From NCBI GenBank assembly GCA_023381695.1, contig JAMCQP010000040.1, positions 1-44,423 on the forward strand: 44,423 nucleotides of DNA, given 5' to 3'. The position numbers and the translations under genes are program-made. The DNA comes from Bacillota bacterium. GTDB lineage: Bacteria; Bacillota; UBA5301; JAMCQP01. The notes beneath the pieces are model-generated. The model searched no databases and had not been told where the DNA came from. It was given only the letters and a program-made list of their open reading frames with translations. Below, piece after piece: positions 26,302 to 33,690 of the stretch (positions are counted from its first letter, which is position 1; the number at the start of each line of letters is the position of its first letter).

Positions 26302-27126
26302 TTACAACAGCGCTTCCACGAACGCCGGCAAGGCAAAGGCGCCGCGGTGCACCGCCGGCGTGTAATACCGCGTGGCAAAGGGCAGCTTCTCCGGCAACCG
26401 CGCTTTGAGCGGATCATAACGCCTGGAGCCCACGGTGAAACTCCACAACCCGCTCGGGTAAGTGGGAACCGACGCCAGATAGAGCCGGGCGATCGGGAAA
26501 ACCTCCCTTATAGACTGGAAAGTCCCGCGGATCAGATCCTGGTTGAAGAAGGGCGATTCCGTCTGGGCCACAAAAATCCCGTCTTCCCTCAGGGCGGCGT
26601 AGATGTCCTGGTAGAATTCCCTGGAAAAGAGGCCGACCGCCGGCCCGACGGGCTCGGTGGAATCCACCATCACACAATCGTACCGCCCCTTTGCCCCGGC
26701 GATATGTTTGATCCCGTCCTCGTAACGCACTGTTACCCTGGCATCGGCGAGGCCGCCGCTGATCTCCGGCAAGAACCGCCGGCTGACCTCCACCACCCGC
26801 CGGTCGATCTCCACCAGGGTGGCGGATCGCACCGACGGGTGGTGGAGAATCTCGCGGATCGCGCCTCCGTCCCCGCCCCCGATCACCACCACATCCTGTG
26901 GCCGGGGATGGGTGAAGAGCGGAACATGCGTGATCATCTCATGATACACGAACTCATCGGCAAGGGTGGCCTGCACCATTCCGTCCAGCACCAGCATCCT
27001 GCCGAACTGCAGGGTGTCCAGCACCGCCAGGTCCTGAAAATCCGTCTTCTCCGCATGAAGCGTCTCCTTGACCTTGCAAGTTATGCCGACATTCTCCGTC
27101 TGTTTTTCCGTGTACCACAGGTCCAT
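26302..27126 (-). CDS. speE: Spermidine synthase
   Basis: Transfers an aminopropyl group from decarboxylated S-adenosylmethionine to putrescine. The 274 residues show the N-terminal strand domain ([19 protein letters not shown]), the substrate motif [18 protein letters not shown], the SAM-type motif [31 protein letters not shown], and [12 protein letters not shown], where many homologues have DSSDPVGPA. The start is ATG 27126, the family start [10 protein letters not shown]; codons upstream lie in the structured element. It is followed two bases later by the speB frame. No speD gene is visible here, so the decarboxylated SAM supply must come from elsewhere. Confidence 0.95.
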   Translation of the reverse strand: MDLWYTEKQTENVGITCKVKETLHAEKTDFQDLAVLDTLQFGRMLVLDGMVQATLADEFVYHEMITHVPLFTHPRPQDVVVIGGGDGGAIREILHHPSVRSATLVEIDRRVVEVSRRFLPEISGGLADARVTVRYEDGIKHIAGAKGRYDCVMVDSTEPVGPAVGLFSREFYQDIYAALREDGIFVAQTESPFFNQDLIRGTFQSIREVFPIARLYLASVPTYPSGLWSFTVGSRRYDPLKARLPEKLPFATRYYTPAVHRGAFALPAFVEALL

Positions 27127-27144
27127 CGATGCAGCCACCCTCCA

Positions 27145-27326
27145 CTGCGGCGCCAATAAACGTCGATCTGCTTCGTTTCACCGGACGTTTCGCGCCATCC
27201 TGGCGCACGCCCGGTACTAGGACATCGTGTCCGTCGTCGGTCGTCTCGGCTCCTCAGCGTACCACCAGTACGCTTCCGTCGCCTCGCTCCCTGCAGCCTC
27301 GCATCTCTTGTTTCTTGGCGCCGCAG
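27145..27326 (-). repeat. 182-bp structured intercistronic element, copy B
   Basis: Same orientation as copy A. The terminal arms (27145-27161 and 27310-27326) pair over 17 bases with one mismatch. The internal hairpin at 27256-27274 keeps the copy A stem, but its outermost pair is A-T instead of G-C. It begins 7 nt after the pdaD stop codon and ends 18 nt before the speE start. Confidence 0.85.
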
Positions 27327-27333
27327 ATCCAAT

Positions 27334-27792
27334 TTAGTACCAGAGCGCCACCGCGGCAAAGGAGCAGCCCACCTGCTCCACCACGATATCCGAGCCTCTG
27401 GTCATTACCTTTTTCAACGGCAGGCCGCGTTTCAGAAAAGCCTCCTCCACCATCCGGGCCACCTCGGCTTCCGCTTCCTCCCTGGTGCACCGGCCCGAAA
27501 ACTCCATGATCATCCCGTAAGTATCCTCGCTGAAACCCACCCCGACCGCCGCGGCGATCCTCTCGCCCGGCACGTCGCTGATAATCGAGCCATAGGCCGT
27601 GGGAGTCAGTGAACCCGGGGGTATATCCAGCTTCTCCACCAGTTCCGCCCTGGGAGGAAGCACGCTGCTCACGCGCAACAGGTTGAGGTTTCCAATCCCC
27701 GCCGCCAGAAGAGCGTTGTCAAAAGAGTTCAATCGTGTGGACCCTTCGGCGCTGCCCGCGCAGAGCGTAAATTTCTTTGGAGTTGGTAACAT
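27334..27792 (-). CDS. pdaD: Pyruvoyl-dependent arginine decarboxylase
   Basis: Decarboxylates arginine to agmatine, the first step of this polyamine route. The 152-residue proenzyme cleaves itself to create a pyruvoyl group; the site VSS in LLRVSSVLPP (41-43) is intact, with cleavage expected between the two serines. Other family features are FTLCAGSAEGSTRLNSFDNAL, PTAYGSIISDVPGERIAAAVGVG (partial conservation) and the C-terminal MIMEFSG. The start is ATG 27792 after AAAGGAGG. It is the first gene of pdaD-speE-speB, with a promoter just upstream. This family is typical of archaea, chlamydiae and some deep Firmicutes. Confidence 0.94.
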   Translation of the reverse strand: MLPTPKKFTLCAGSAEGSTRLNSFDNALLAAGIGNLNLLRVSSVLPPRAELVEKLDIPPGSLTPTAYGSIISDVPGERIAAAVGVGFSEDTYGMIMEFSGRCTREEAEAEVARMVEEAFLKRGLPLKKVMTRGSDIVVEQVGCSFAAVALWY

Positions 27793-27822
27793 TCTGGGTT
27801 TGCCTCCTTTATCAACGAATGT

Positions 27823-27851
27823 AGTATACCAAAAACCCCTGGAAAAGTGAA
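27823..27851 (-). promoter_or_regulatory. Promoter of pdaD-speE-speB
   Basis: On the minus strand, TTCACT (27846-27851), a 17-bp spacer and TATACT (27823-27828). Upstream, CGGCAT/ATGCCG forms a small hairpin near 27872-27892. Confidence 0.55.
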
Positions 27852-27994
27852 CCCCTGGAGAAAAATTCCGGCATATTTTCATAATGCCGCCAGTTCTTCC
27901 GGTCCGGGTCTGAAACCGCCGGCTTAAGGTCCGCCCCGGATGAGCCGATCAAAATTGTATGCAACTATCCCATCTTTTGTTCCTGGAGGAGATC

Positions 27995-28618
27995 ATGAGG
28001 CCTGGTTTTTGGGGACATCTGTTGAGGTTTACGATTCTTGCCCTGGTTTTAGCCGTTATTCTGGCTTTAGCCGGTCTCCCGGCAGGCGCCGGCTCCCGGG
28101 CCTGGACGGCGCCGCTTGCCGGCCTCAAACCGCACACGGGTCAGGTGGGCCTGGACTTCCACCTCCTGGGCGATGAAAAGGAACACTCTCTTCCCGCCCT
28201 GGAAGTTACCACAGTTTATGCATTCACCCCAGCATTTGCTTTGAGTGTCTCCTCCATGGGTGTTTACTATCCAGGGCAAAACAGCCGCGGCATCGACCAT
28301 CTCGGCCTGCTCTGGCGGTATTCGCCGGGGATCACCGGCTCTCTGGGCTGGCATAGCCAGGTAGCAAACGGGGGAACCAATTCCCGGGCGGGGGGACCCG
28401 AGGCGGGCCTGAACCTTTCCACCTCGCTGGGCTCAAACACCGCCGGCTTTGCCCAGGGTTACCTGGCATACCTGCCCGGCCGGCTCGCTGGAGGCTACAT
28501 GTTGGGGGCCAGTACCCGGATCTTGCCCGAGTGGTCCTTCAACCTGAGCTACCGCAGCGACATCCTGGACACCGCCAAATCCGGCTTCGGGCTGGGTTTT
28601 GCATTCACCTACCCGTGA
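27995..28618 (+). CDS. Secreted beta-rich protein, barrel-like, unknown function
   Basis: A 207-residue protein with a strong signal peptide (about 8-32, ending near PAGAG). The mature part alternates short strands and turns: GQVGLDFHLLGDEKEHSL, LEVTTVYAFTPAFALSVSS, GLLWRYSPGITGSLGWH, and ends GFGLGFAFTYP, an aromatic-rich terminal strand one residue short of a true C-terminal aromatic. The start is ATG 27995 with GGAGGA upstream. It is the first rightward gene, divergent from pdaD, and is followed 94 bp later by a related-looking gene. No family name can be given. Confidence 0.65.
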   Translation: MRPGFWGHLLRFTILALVLAVILALAGLPAGAGSRAWTAPLAGLKPHTGQVGLDFHLLGDEKEHSLPALEVTTVYAFTPAFALSVSSMGVYYPGQNSRGIDHLGLLWRYSPGITGSLGWHSQVANGGTNSRAGGPEAGLNLSTSLGSNTAGFAQGYLAYLPGRLAGGYMLGASTRILPEWSFNLSYRSDILDTAKSGFGLGFAFTYP

Positions 28619-28652
28619 TAAATTCTTCGTAAAATAAGAAGGTTAAAAATAG

Positions 28653-28710
28653 GACTGCTTCCTCCGCAAACCGCATAGATCCTACAGAATACTTTGCAGA
28701 GGAGGCAGTC
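28653..28710 (+). promoter_or_regulatory. 18-bp stem sequestering the ribosome site of the next gene
   Basis: Bases 28653-28670 pair with 28693-28710 (18 positions, one G-U, one C-A mismatch) around a 22-nt loop. The right arm contains AGAGGAGG, the ribosome site of the GTG start at 28713. No U-run follows, so it looks like a translational control element or mRNA stabiliser and not a terminator. Confidence 0.65.
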
Positions 28711-28712
28711 AA

Positions 28713-29342
28713 GTGAAAAAAGCCTGGGAGATCAAACTTGCAGGGATCATTGCCGTTCTGGCGATGCTGGCGGGGCTGGCCGTCCCGGCGGGGGTTCTGG
28801 CGGCGCCGCGCGCCAGTATCAAGGCGGGTCACGGCGCCATCGGAGCCAGCCTGTACAGCGGTGTATCGGAAGTTGATCCGGAACTGGGAAATATCCCGGG
28901 GTTTGAGATCTGGGGAGAATACGGGCTGGGCAACAACCTCGCCCTGCGGGGCTCCCACCTTTCCCTGGATCTGCTTGCGGACACCCCACTGGATCACTGG
29001 GTGGAAGCCCGCTTCAATGAAAGCCATCTGGATCTGCAACTGGGGCTCAACGACAACCTGGCCGTCTTCGGGGGCCTTCTAATTGACAGTTGGTGGTTTG
29101 AAAACACCAGGTTGCACACCGAAAACGGCGGAGAAGCCGGCCTGCTGTTTAACGTCCCCTTGAGCCTCAGAGCGGAATTCTTTGGCTCACTGGCCCTTGC
29201 TCGCATCAGAAAGGAGAGCTTCACCAACCTCGGTTTTGGTCTGGATTTCCGGGTAGCACCAGCGCTCTCTCTGGGTTTTGCTTACAAAAGGGTCCTGGAC
29301 GACTGGAGCGGTTTTGGCGGCGGCCTCACTTGCCGTTTCTGA
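28713..29342 (+). CDS. Secreted beta-barrel-like protein ending in Phe
   Basis: A 209-residue protein with a signal peptide (1-31, cleaved near VLA-AP). Its pattern matches the gene at 30977: AP at the mature N terminus, an SHLDLQLGLNDNLAVFGG strand pair (compare AHLDLQYRFDDRVAGYAG), then alternating strands and the ending GFGGGLTCRF. Eight or so amphipathic strands and the terminal Phe suit a small outer-membrane barrel. The start is GTG 28713 with AGGAGG upstream, hidden in a long hairpin. Its 3' end overlaps the convergent DUF3108-like gene by 17 bp. Function unknown. Confidence 0.7.
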   Translation: MKKAWEIKLAGIIAVLAMLAGLAVPAGVLAAPRASIKAGHGAIGASLYSGVSEVDPELGNIPGFEIWGEYGLGNNLALRGSHLSLDLLADTPLDHWVEARFNESHLDLQLGLNDNLAVFGGLLIDSWWFENTRLHTENGGEAGLLFNVPLSLRAEFFGSLALARIRKESFTNLGFGLDFRVAPALSLGFAYKRVLDDWSGFGGGLTCRF

Positions 29343-30168
29343 GCGGCGCCTGGACCCAATCGGGCAACTCCAGGCTTTCGGAGATCTGGTTGAAGGCCGG
29401 AAAGGTGAATTTCACAAAGCCATGGCGCCCCGGCCCGCGGGTGTACCAGAAATAGGTCTTGAAGCGGGCCGCGATCAGGCCCACCAGATCCTCGGGAACC
29501 ATTTCCAGCTTGTACGTTGCCAGCTCGCCGGCCGGAACCTGGACATCCTCCTCGGCAACCACCCCGACGGACATCCGGTGGATGCCGTTTTCGCCCATGA
29601 AGAGGCGAAGATTTGACCGCCGTTCGGCTTGTCCGGGTTCTTGAAAAGAAAATCCGAGAAAGGCGAAAAAGAGAGCCTCCTGGTCGTACAAATCAGGTGA
29701 ATTGGGGAAGGTCCGGGTGACGCCCTTCTGCGGCAAGCTCAACCGGACCTCCTCCGGCCCGTATGCCGTGGTCTGAACCACCTGATTCGAACCGTTCCTC
29801 TTTTCCACAAAAAGCGGGCGCAGGTCCGCCGCCCGCAACCTCATGGTGACAACATTGCCGTCCCCCGCTTCCGAACGAACTTCGTACACCGGCCCCTCCG
29901 GGCCCGCCAGCTTCTTGGCCGTGTAAACGACCTTTACAAAAGGCGCCTTTTCGTCAATCTTGCTGCGATAGGACAGCACCATCCCATCCGGGACATCCGG
30001 GTCCGAAAAGAGCGGCGCTTTTTCCGCTTTTTCGTCTTTTTCGCCTTTTCCGCCGGCCAGCGCTATTTGGTGGAACGGCCCAAAAGCCGCCGTGAAGGCC
30101 AAAAAGACCAGGAGAGTTGTCATCAAGATCCGCAAAGTCGCACGGTAAACGCGAAATCGTTGTTGCAT
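29326..30168 (-). CDS. DUF3108-like secreted protein
   Basis: A 280-residue protein with an N-terminal signal or anchor segment (about 9-38), a lysine/glutamate-rich spacer (GGKGEKDEKAEKAP) and a beta-rich domain that resembles DUF3108: VLSYRSKIDEKAPFVKVVYT, LRPLFVEKRNG, EEDVQVPAGELATYKLEM and RFKTYFWYTRGPGRHGFVKF. DUF3108 proteins are known mainly from diderm bacteria and are predicted to be exported. ATG 30168 is preferred; TTG 30180 is possible, and neither ribosome site is strong. It is flanked by barrel-like genes. The assignment rests on motif resemblance only. Confidence 0.6.
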   Translation of the reverse strand: MQQRFRVYRATLRILMTTLLVFLAFTAAFGPFHQIALAGGKGEKDEKAEKAPLFSDPDVPDGMVLSYRSKIDEKAPFVKVVYTAKKLAGPEGPVYEVRSEAGDGNVVTMRLRAADLRPLFVEKRNGSNQVVQTTAYGPEEVRLSLPQKGVTRTFPNSPDLYDQEALFFAFLGFSFQEPGQAERRSNLRLFMGENGIHRMSVGVVAEEDVQVPAGELATYKLEMVPEDLVGLIAARFKTYFWYTRGPGRHGFVKFTFPAFNQISESLELPDWVQAPLRNGK

Positions 30169-30230
30169 GACCTGGCTCAATTCCCGTCTCTACAATCTCG
30201 TCTTTTGATCCTCATCTTAAATCCCCGTCT

Positions 30231-30821
30231 TTAAAACCTGAATCTGATACCGGAACGCGCCAGATTTGTCCTGGCGTCATCAAGCATGAACTGGTATTCC
30301 GAAAAAAAGAACCAGACCTGGGTCCCGGTCACAAAGTACGGGGCCGCGGTCCCCTCCCACCTGCGAAAAGTCACGCCGCCCCCTCCGTAGAAGCTCCAGA
30401 AAAGGAAGTTCCGCGGGACCCGGTAGTTGAGGCCCGCGCTGAACCAGAAGTTGCCGTCTGGCCACATTCTGTCCTGGTTGAAGGTCAAAAGCGCGCCGGG
30501 ATAAAATTCATACTTGAAGCCGAAACCGCCCTCGCCGTTGTGCAGGCCGTACCATTCCACGGAGTAAGGCCGCCAGTCACGGTATCTCCGGCCATGGTCA
30601 TAGTCGCGGTCATCTTCATCGGCATAACCGCGCCAGTCCCAGTAATGGGCGGGTTCCGCCGCGGCCACTACCGCGCCCTCCGCCGCCGTTTCCGCGGCCT
30701 CCAGGGCTGGGACCTCCGCCGCCAAAGCCCCCTGCTCCAGCGGAAAAACCGCCCCACTCATCCACAGTAACAGAAAAACGGTTGAAAAAATGCTGCCTTT
30801 TGCCAGCCTCAAAAGCCTCAT
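30231..30821 (-). CDS. Secreted aromatic-rich beta protein ending in Phe
   Basis: A 196-residue protein with a signal peptide (about 8-35, ending near ALAAE), an Ala/Glu-rich low-complexity spacer, a Tyr/Asp/Arg-rich stretch (HYWDWRGYADEDDRDYDHGR) and a beta domain with many aromatic residues (GGFGFKYEFYPGALLTFNQ, NFLFWSFYGGGGVTFRRW). It ends SGIRFRF. ATG 30821, with AGGGGGTGG upstream, is chosen over GTG 30830. It reads divergently from the gene at 30977. No family recognised; an outer-envelope barrel is the best structural guess. Confidence 0.6.
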   Translation of the reverse strand: MRLLRLAKGSIFSTVFLLLWMSGAVFPLEQGALAAEVPALEAAETAAEGAVVAAAEPAHYWDWRGYADEDDRDYDHGRRYRDWRPYSVEWYGLHNGEGGFGFKYEFYPGALLTFNQDRMWPDGNFWFSAGLNYRVPRNFLFWSFYGGGGVTFRRWEGTAAPYFVTGTQVWFFFSEYQFMLDDARTNLARSGIRFRF

Positions 30822-30920
30822 CTTCTCCACCCCCTCTGTCTAAATTCGGCAGGTTGGGAGCCAATCTTAACCACACCCGCGTCATAGCGGTCAATTCGCC
30901 GTTTTGGCAGTAAATCCCTC

Positions 30921-30949
30921 TTGTTCCGGAGATTTCCCCGTGCTAAAAT
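30921..30949 (+). promoter_or_regulatory. Promoter of the barrel-like gene at 30977
   Basis: TTGTTC (30921-30926), a 17-bp spacer and TAAAAT (30944-30949), with AAAGGGGGTGA as ribosome site downstream. Confidence 0.65.
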
Positions 30950-30976
30950 GACGGTGATCAAAGGGGGTGACAGACA

Positions 30977-31579
30977 ATGAAACGATCTTTTGGATTGGGA
31001 GCTCTTCTGGCGCTTGCGGTGGCCGTGACGCTGCTGGCGGCGGCGCCTGTTTTCGGGGCGCCGAAAGTGGATGTGCGGCCGGGGAAATTGACGCTGGACG
31101 GCGCCATCTATTCCTACGCCATCGGCGAGGGGGCGTCCCGGAGCGCCGTGGAGATCGGGGGCCATTACGGGTTGACCAGGGATCTATCCTTCGCCGCCTC
31201 GGTGATGAACCTGGCCTTCAGAGAAAATGAAAGCCTCTCCAGTGCCCACCTGGATCTCCAGTACCGGTTCGACGACCGGGTGGCGGGTTACGCCGGGTTC
31301 CAGACGGTGAGCTACGACTGGTACGGCTGGCCGTATTACAGCCATTCGTCCACGGGTCCCCGTTTTGAAGTGGGTCTCCTGGGCCACCTGAGGCTGGACA
31401 GGCAGCTTTCCGCCTTCGGCCAGCTGGGCGTCACGCTCTTCCCCTATAAGAACGCCACCGAATACAGCATTGGTCTGGAATACCAGGCCAATCCCCACGT
31501 CTCGGTGAACCTTCTGTACTCCAGGCCGCTGGACAGCTACATAAGCGGCCCGGGGCTGGGAATCAGCTATACCTTCTGA
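30977..31579 (+). CDS. Secreted beta-barrel-like protein, paralogue of the 28713 gene
   Basis: A 200-residue protein with a signal peptide (1-27, cleaved near VFG-AP). The body alternates strands and turns (AVEIGGHYGLTRDLSFAASV, FEVGLLGHLRLDRQLSAFGQ, EYSIGLEYQANPHVSVNLLY) and ends GPGLGISYTF. It aligns by eye with the 28713 product along its length, with about the same strand spacing, so the two are probably distant paralogues. The ATG at 30977 has AAAGGGGGTGA upstream. It is followed by a GC-rich hairpin that may end the transcript. Function unknown. Confidence 0.7.
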   Translation: MKRSFGLGALLALAVAVTLLAAAPVFGAPKVDVRPGKLTLDGAIYSYAIGEGASRSAVEIGGHYGLTRDLSFAASVMNLAFRENESLSSAHLDLQYRFDDRVAGYAGFQTVSYDWYGWPYYSHSSTGPRFEVGLLGHLRLDRQLSAFGQLGVTLFPYKNATEYSIGLEYQANPHVSVNLLYSRPLDSYISGPGLGISYTF

Positions 31580-31598
31580 ACCAAAAAACCTGGAAAGA

Positions 31599-31634
31599 CC
31601 GGGCCGGTTGCGTCTCGGCGTTTTACCGGCCCGG
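31599..31634 (+). terminator. GC-rich terminator-like hairpin
   Basis: CCGGGCCGGT pairs with ACCGGCCCGG around a 16-nt loop that contains TTTT; the tail CCGTCTTCAATTT is only modestly T-rich. Confidence 0.5.
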
Positions 31635-31760
31635 CCCGTCTTCAATTTCAGCCACCCTTTTCTTCAACCACTCTTTTCTTCAACCATCCGTTTCGCCTTT
31701 CCCTTTTCCAAAAGTCCACGCTGTAGCACCAACAAATTTTTCTGAACACGGAAGGATCTT

Positions 31761-31830
31761 TTGAAGAAACCTTGTATTTATTTTATTAAAGTTCCTGGCC
31801 GAATTTGGTAAACTGTTACAGGAGGTGATC
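31761..31830 (+). promoter_or_regulatory. Overlapping subtilisin promoters and a stand-alone Shine-Dalgarno sequence
   Basis: TTGAAG-17-TATTAA (31761-31789) and TTAAAG-17-TAAACT (31786-31814) are both possible. The second would start RNA near 31821, at or just inside AGGAGGTGATC (31820-31830), an 11-base complement to the usual 16S 3' end. No proper gene starts near it; the first ATG (31849) opens a 6-codon frame, and the subtilisin has its own site 90 bp downstream. This layout resembles the stabilising 5' Shine-Dalgarno sites known in Bacillus mRNAs. Confidence 0.55.
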
Positions 31831-31918
31831 GATTTTCAGGGGTTTTTTATGAGCACTCTCACTAACTGACATCTGTTTCCACCCGGTAAGCAAAACCAAA
31901 GAAGATGGAGGAGATCCC

Positions 31919-33637
31919 ATGAAAAAACGCGTTCTCGGCTTTGCCTCGAAGATCTGGCCGGTATTGCTGCTGTTGATTTTACTCTCGCCGGCCCTGGCGG
32001 GCGCGGAAGGGTTGGCCATTCTCCCCAGGGCGGCCGGTCCGGCGCCAGCATTCCTTGACACCAACCTGAACAAGATTTTTGATGATCTGGAAAACATGAT
32101 GGCTTCGTCCTCCGCCACCGACAGCTTCCCGGCAATCGTCGTCTTCAACAACCCCCTGGATTCCCCGGGAAGGGCCGGTTTACAGCAAAATATCGGATAC
32201 TTCCCCGCCAAATACGAATATCAATCCATCCCGGCCATCGCCGCCACCCTCACCCGGCAGCAGATCGAGCTGTTGAGCAAGCTTCCCCTGGTCAAACATA
32301 TCGAATACGACGCACCCATGAAGGCTACCATGGACACCGCCTCATACTGGTTCGGCGCGGCCAAGGCCCGCGCGGATTTCGGCGTGACGGGCGACGCCAA
32401 CGGCACGGCCCGTTCCTATGGGCCCGGCGACATCGTCATCGCCGTGATCGATACCGGCATCGACGCCACGCACGTGGATCTGGACGGCGGCAAGGTCATC
32501 GGCTGGAAAGACTTTGTGAACGGAAAGGCCGCCCCCTATGATGACAACGGCCATGGCACCCATGTGTCCAGCATCGCCGCGGGAGAAGGCGACGGCAACC
32601 CGGCTTACACCGGCGTGGCTCCCGGAGCCGCCCTGGTAGGCGTCAAGGTTCTGGACCGGAGAGGCAGTGGGTATATGAGCGACGTGGACGCGGGCATCGA
32701 CTGGGTGATCCAGAACAAGGCCGCCTACGGCGTGGAAATTATCAGCATGAGTCTCGGATCCAGCGGGAGTTCCGATGGCAGCGATTCCACCTCGTTGATG
32801 GTGAACAAAGCGGTGGATAGCGGCATCACCGTGGTCGTGGCCGCCGGTAACGAAGGTCCGGCGACATATACCATCGGTTCTCCGGCTGCCGCGGAGAAGG
32901 CCGTCACCGTCGGCGCCCAGGGGGATCCGGGGCATAACGGGTTCTTCCAGGCCTACTTCTCCAGTCGCGGGCCGACGGCCGATGGACGGACCAAACCGGA
33001 CATCTCGGCCCCGGGCCGCTACATCATGGCCGCCGATGCCAATACCGGAAACGGGTATATCGAGTACAGCGGCACCAGCATGGCCACCCCGTTCGCCTCG
33101 GGAACCGCGGCGCTGATGCTGGCCGCCAACCCGGCACTGACCTCCCTGGATGTCAAGAACCTGCTGATGAGCACCTCCTGGGACTGGGGTCCGGCCGGAA
33201 AGGACATCGATTACGGGCAAGGGCGGCTGGACACCTATGAGGCCGTCAAGGCCGCCGGCCAGTTCACCGGGACGGGTGTGGCCACCCCGGCCCACTACTA
33301 TATCGCCGACTCGCTGCCGAATACCGGTTATTACGACAGCTACTCCATAACCGTCGCCACCCTGGATCCCATCGCCGTAACCCTGATCATCCCCGGGTGG
33401 AAGGCTCTCTTCCCGAGAGGTTCCACGCCGGACTTCAACCTCTATCTATACGACCCGGCCGGCGCCCAGGTTGCATCGGCCACCGGCACGCAAAGGCAGG
33501 AGACCATCAGCTTCAAACCCACCAGGACGGGGACCTATACTTTAAAAGTGTCCTCTTACGCCGGGGCGGGCAACTACTTCTTTGATCTCAGCGCGGGTGC
33601 GGCCTCGCCGGCCCTGGCCCTGAACGACGCCAGGTAG
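31919..33637 (+). CDS. Secreted subtilisin-like serine protease 1
   Basis: A 572-residue S8 peptidase with a signal peptide (1-29). DTNLNKIFDDLE after it resembles a calcium-binding DxNxN loop, and a propeptide of the I9 type follows (IVVFNNPLDSPGR, PAIAATLTRQQIELLSKLP). The catalytic Asp is in VIAVIDTGIDATHVDL, His in DDNGHGTHVSS, oxyanion Asn in VVAAGNEGP and Ser in SGTSMATPFASG, so it should be active. The C-terminal 110 residues look like a PPC domain (FNLYLYDPAGAQVASATGT, GTYTLKVSSYAGAGNYFFDLS). The ATG follows GGAGGAG. A paralogue of identical length follows after 53 bp. Confidence 0.95.
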   Translation: MKKRVLGFASKIWPVLLLLILLSPALAGAEGLAILPRAAGPAPAFLDTNLNKIFDDLENMMASSSATDSFPAIVVFNNPLDSPGRAGLQQNIGYFPAKYEYQSIPAIAATLTRQQIELLSKLPLVKHIEYDAPMKATMDTASYWFGAAKARADFGVTGDANGTARSYGPGDIVIAVIDTGIDATHVDLDGGKVIGWKDFVNGKAAPYDDNGHGTHVSSIAAGEGDGNPAYTGVAPGAALVGVKVLDRRGSGYMSDVDAGIDWVIQNKAAYGVEIISMSLGSSGSSDGSDSTSLMVNKAVDSGITVVVAAGNEGPATYTIGSPAAAEKAVTVGAQGDPGHNGFFQAYFSSRGPTADGRTKPDISAPGRYIMAADANTGNGYIEYSGTSMATPFASGTAALMLAANPALTSLDVKNLLMSTSWDWGPAGKDIDYGQGRLDTYEAVKAAGQFTGTGVATPAHYYIADSLPNTGYYDSYSITVATLDPIAVTLIIPGWKALFPRGSTPDFNLYLYDPAGAQVASATGTQRQETISFKPTRTGTYTLKVSSYAGAGNYFFDLSAGAASPALALNDAR

Positions 33638-33690
33638 AAACCAAATGGAGCTCGAATGTTTCAAACTAAGTTTTAGAGGAGGAGTACGCC

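Larger units (their letters stand above)
31580..31918 (+). other. 339-bp gene-free stretch: hairpin, tandem 16-bp repeat, promoter region of the subtilisins
   Basis: After the stop codon comes a 10-bp hairpin (31599-31608 with 31625-31634), then a near-perfect 16-bp tandem duplication (CCAC(C/T)CTTTTCTTCAA, about 31651-31682), then two overlapping promoters and a perfect Shine-Dalgarno sequence described separately. I see no gene in it. Confidence 0.7.
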
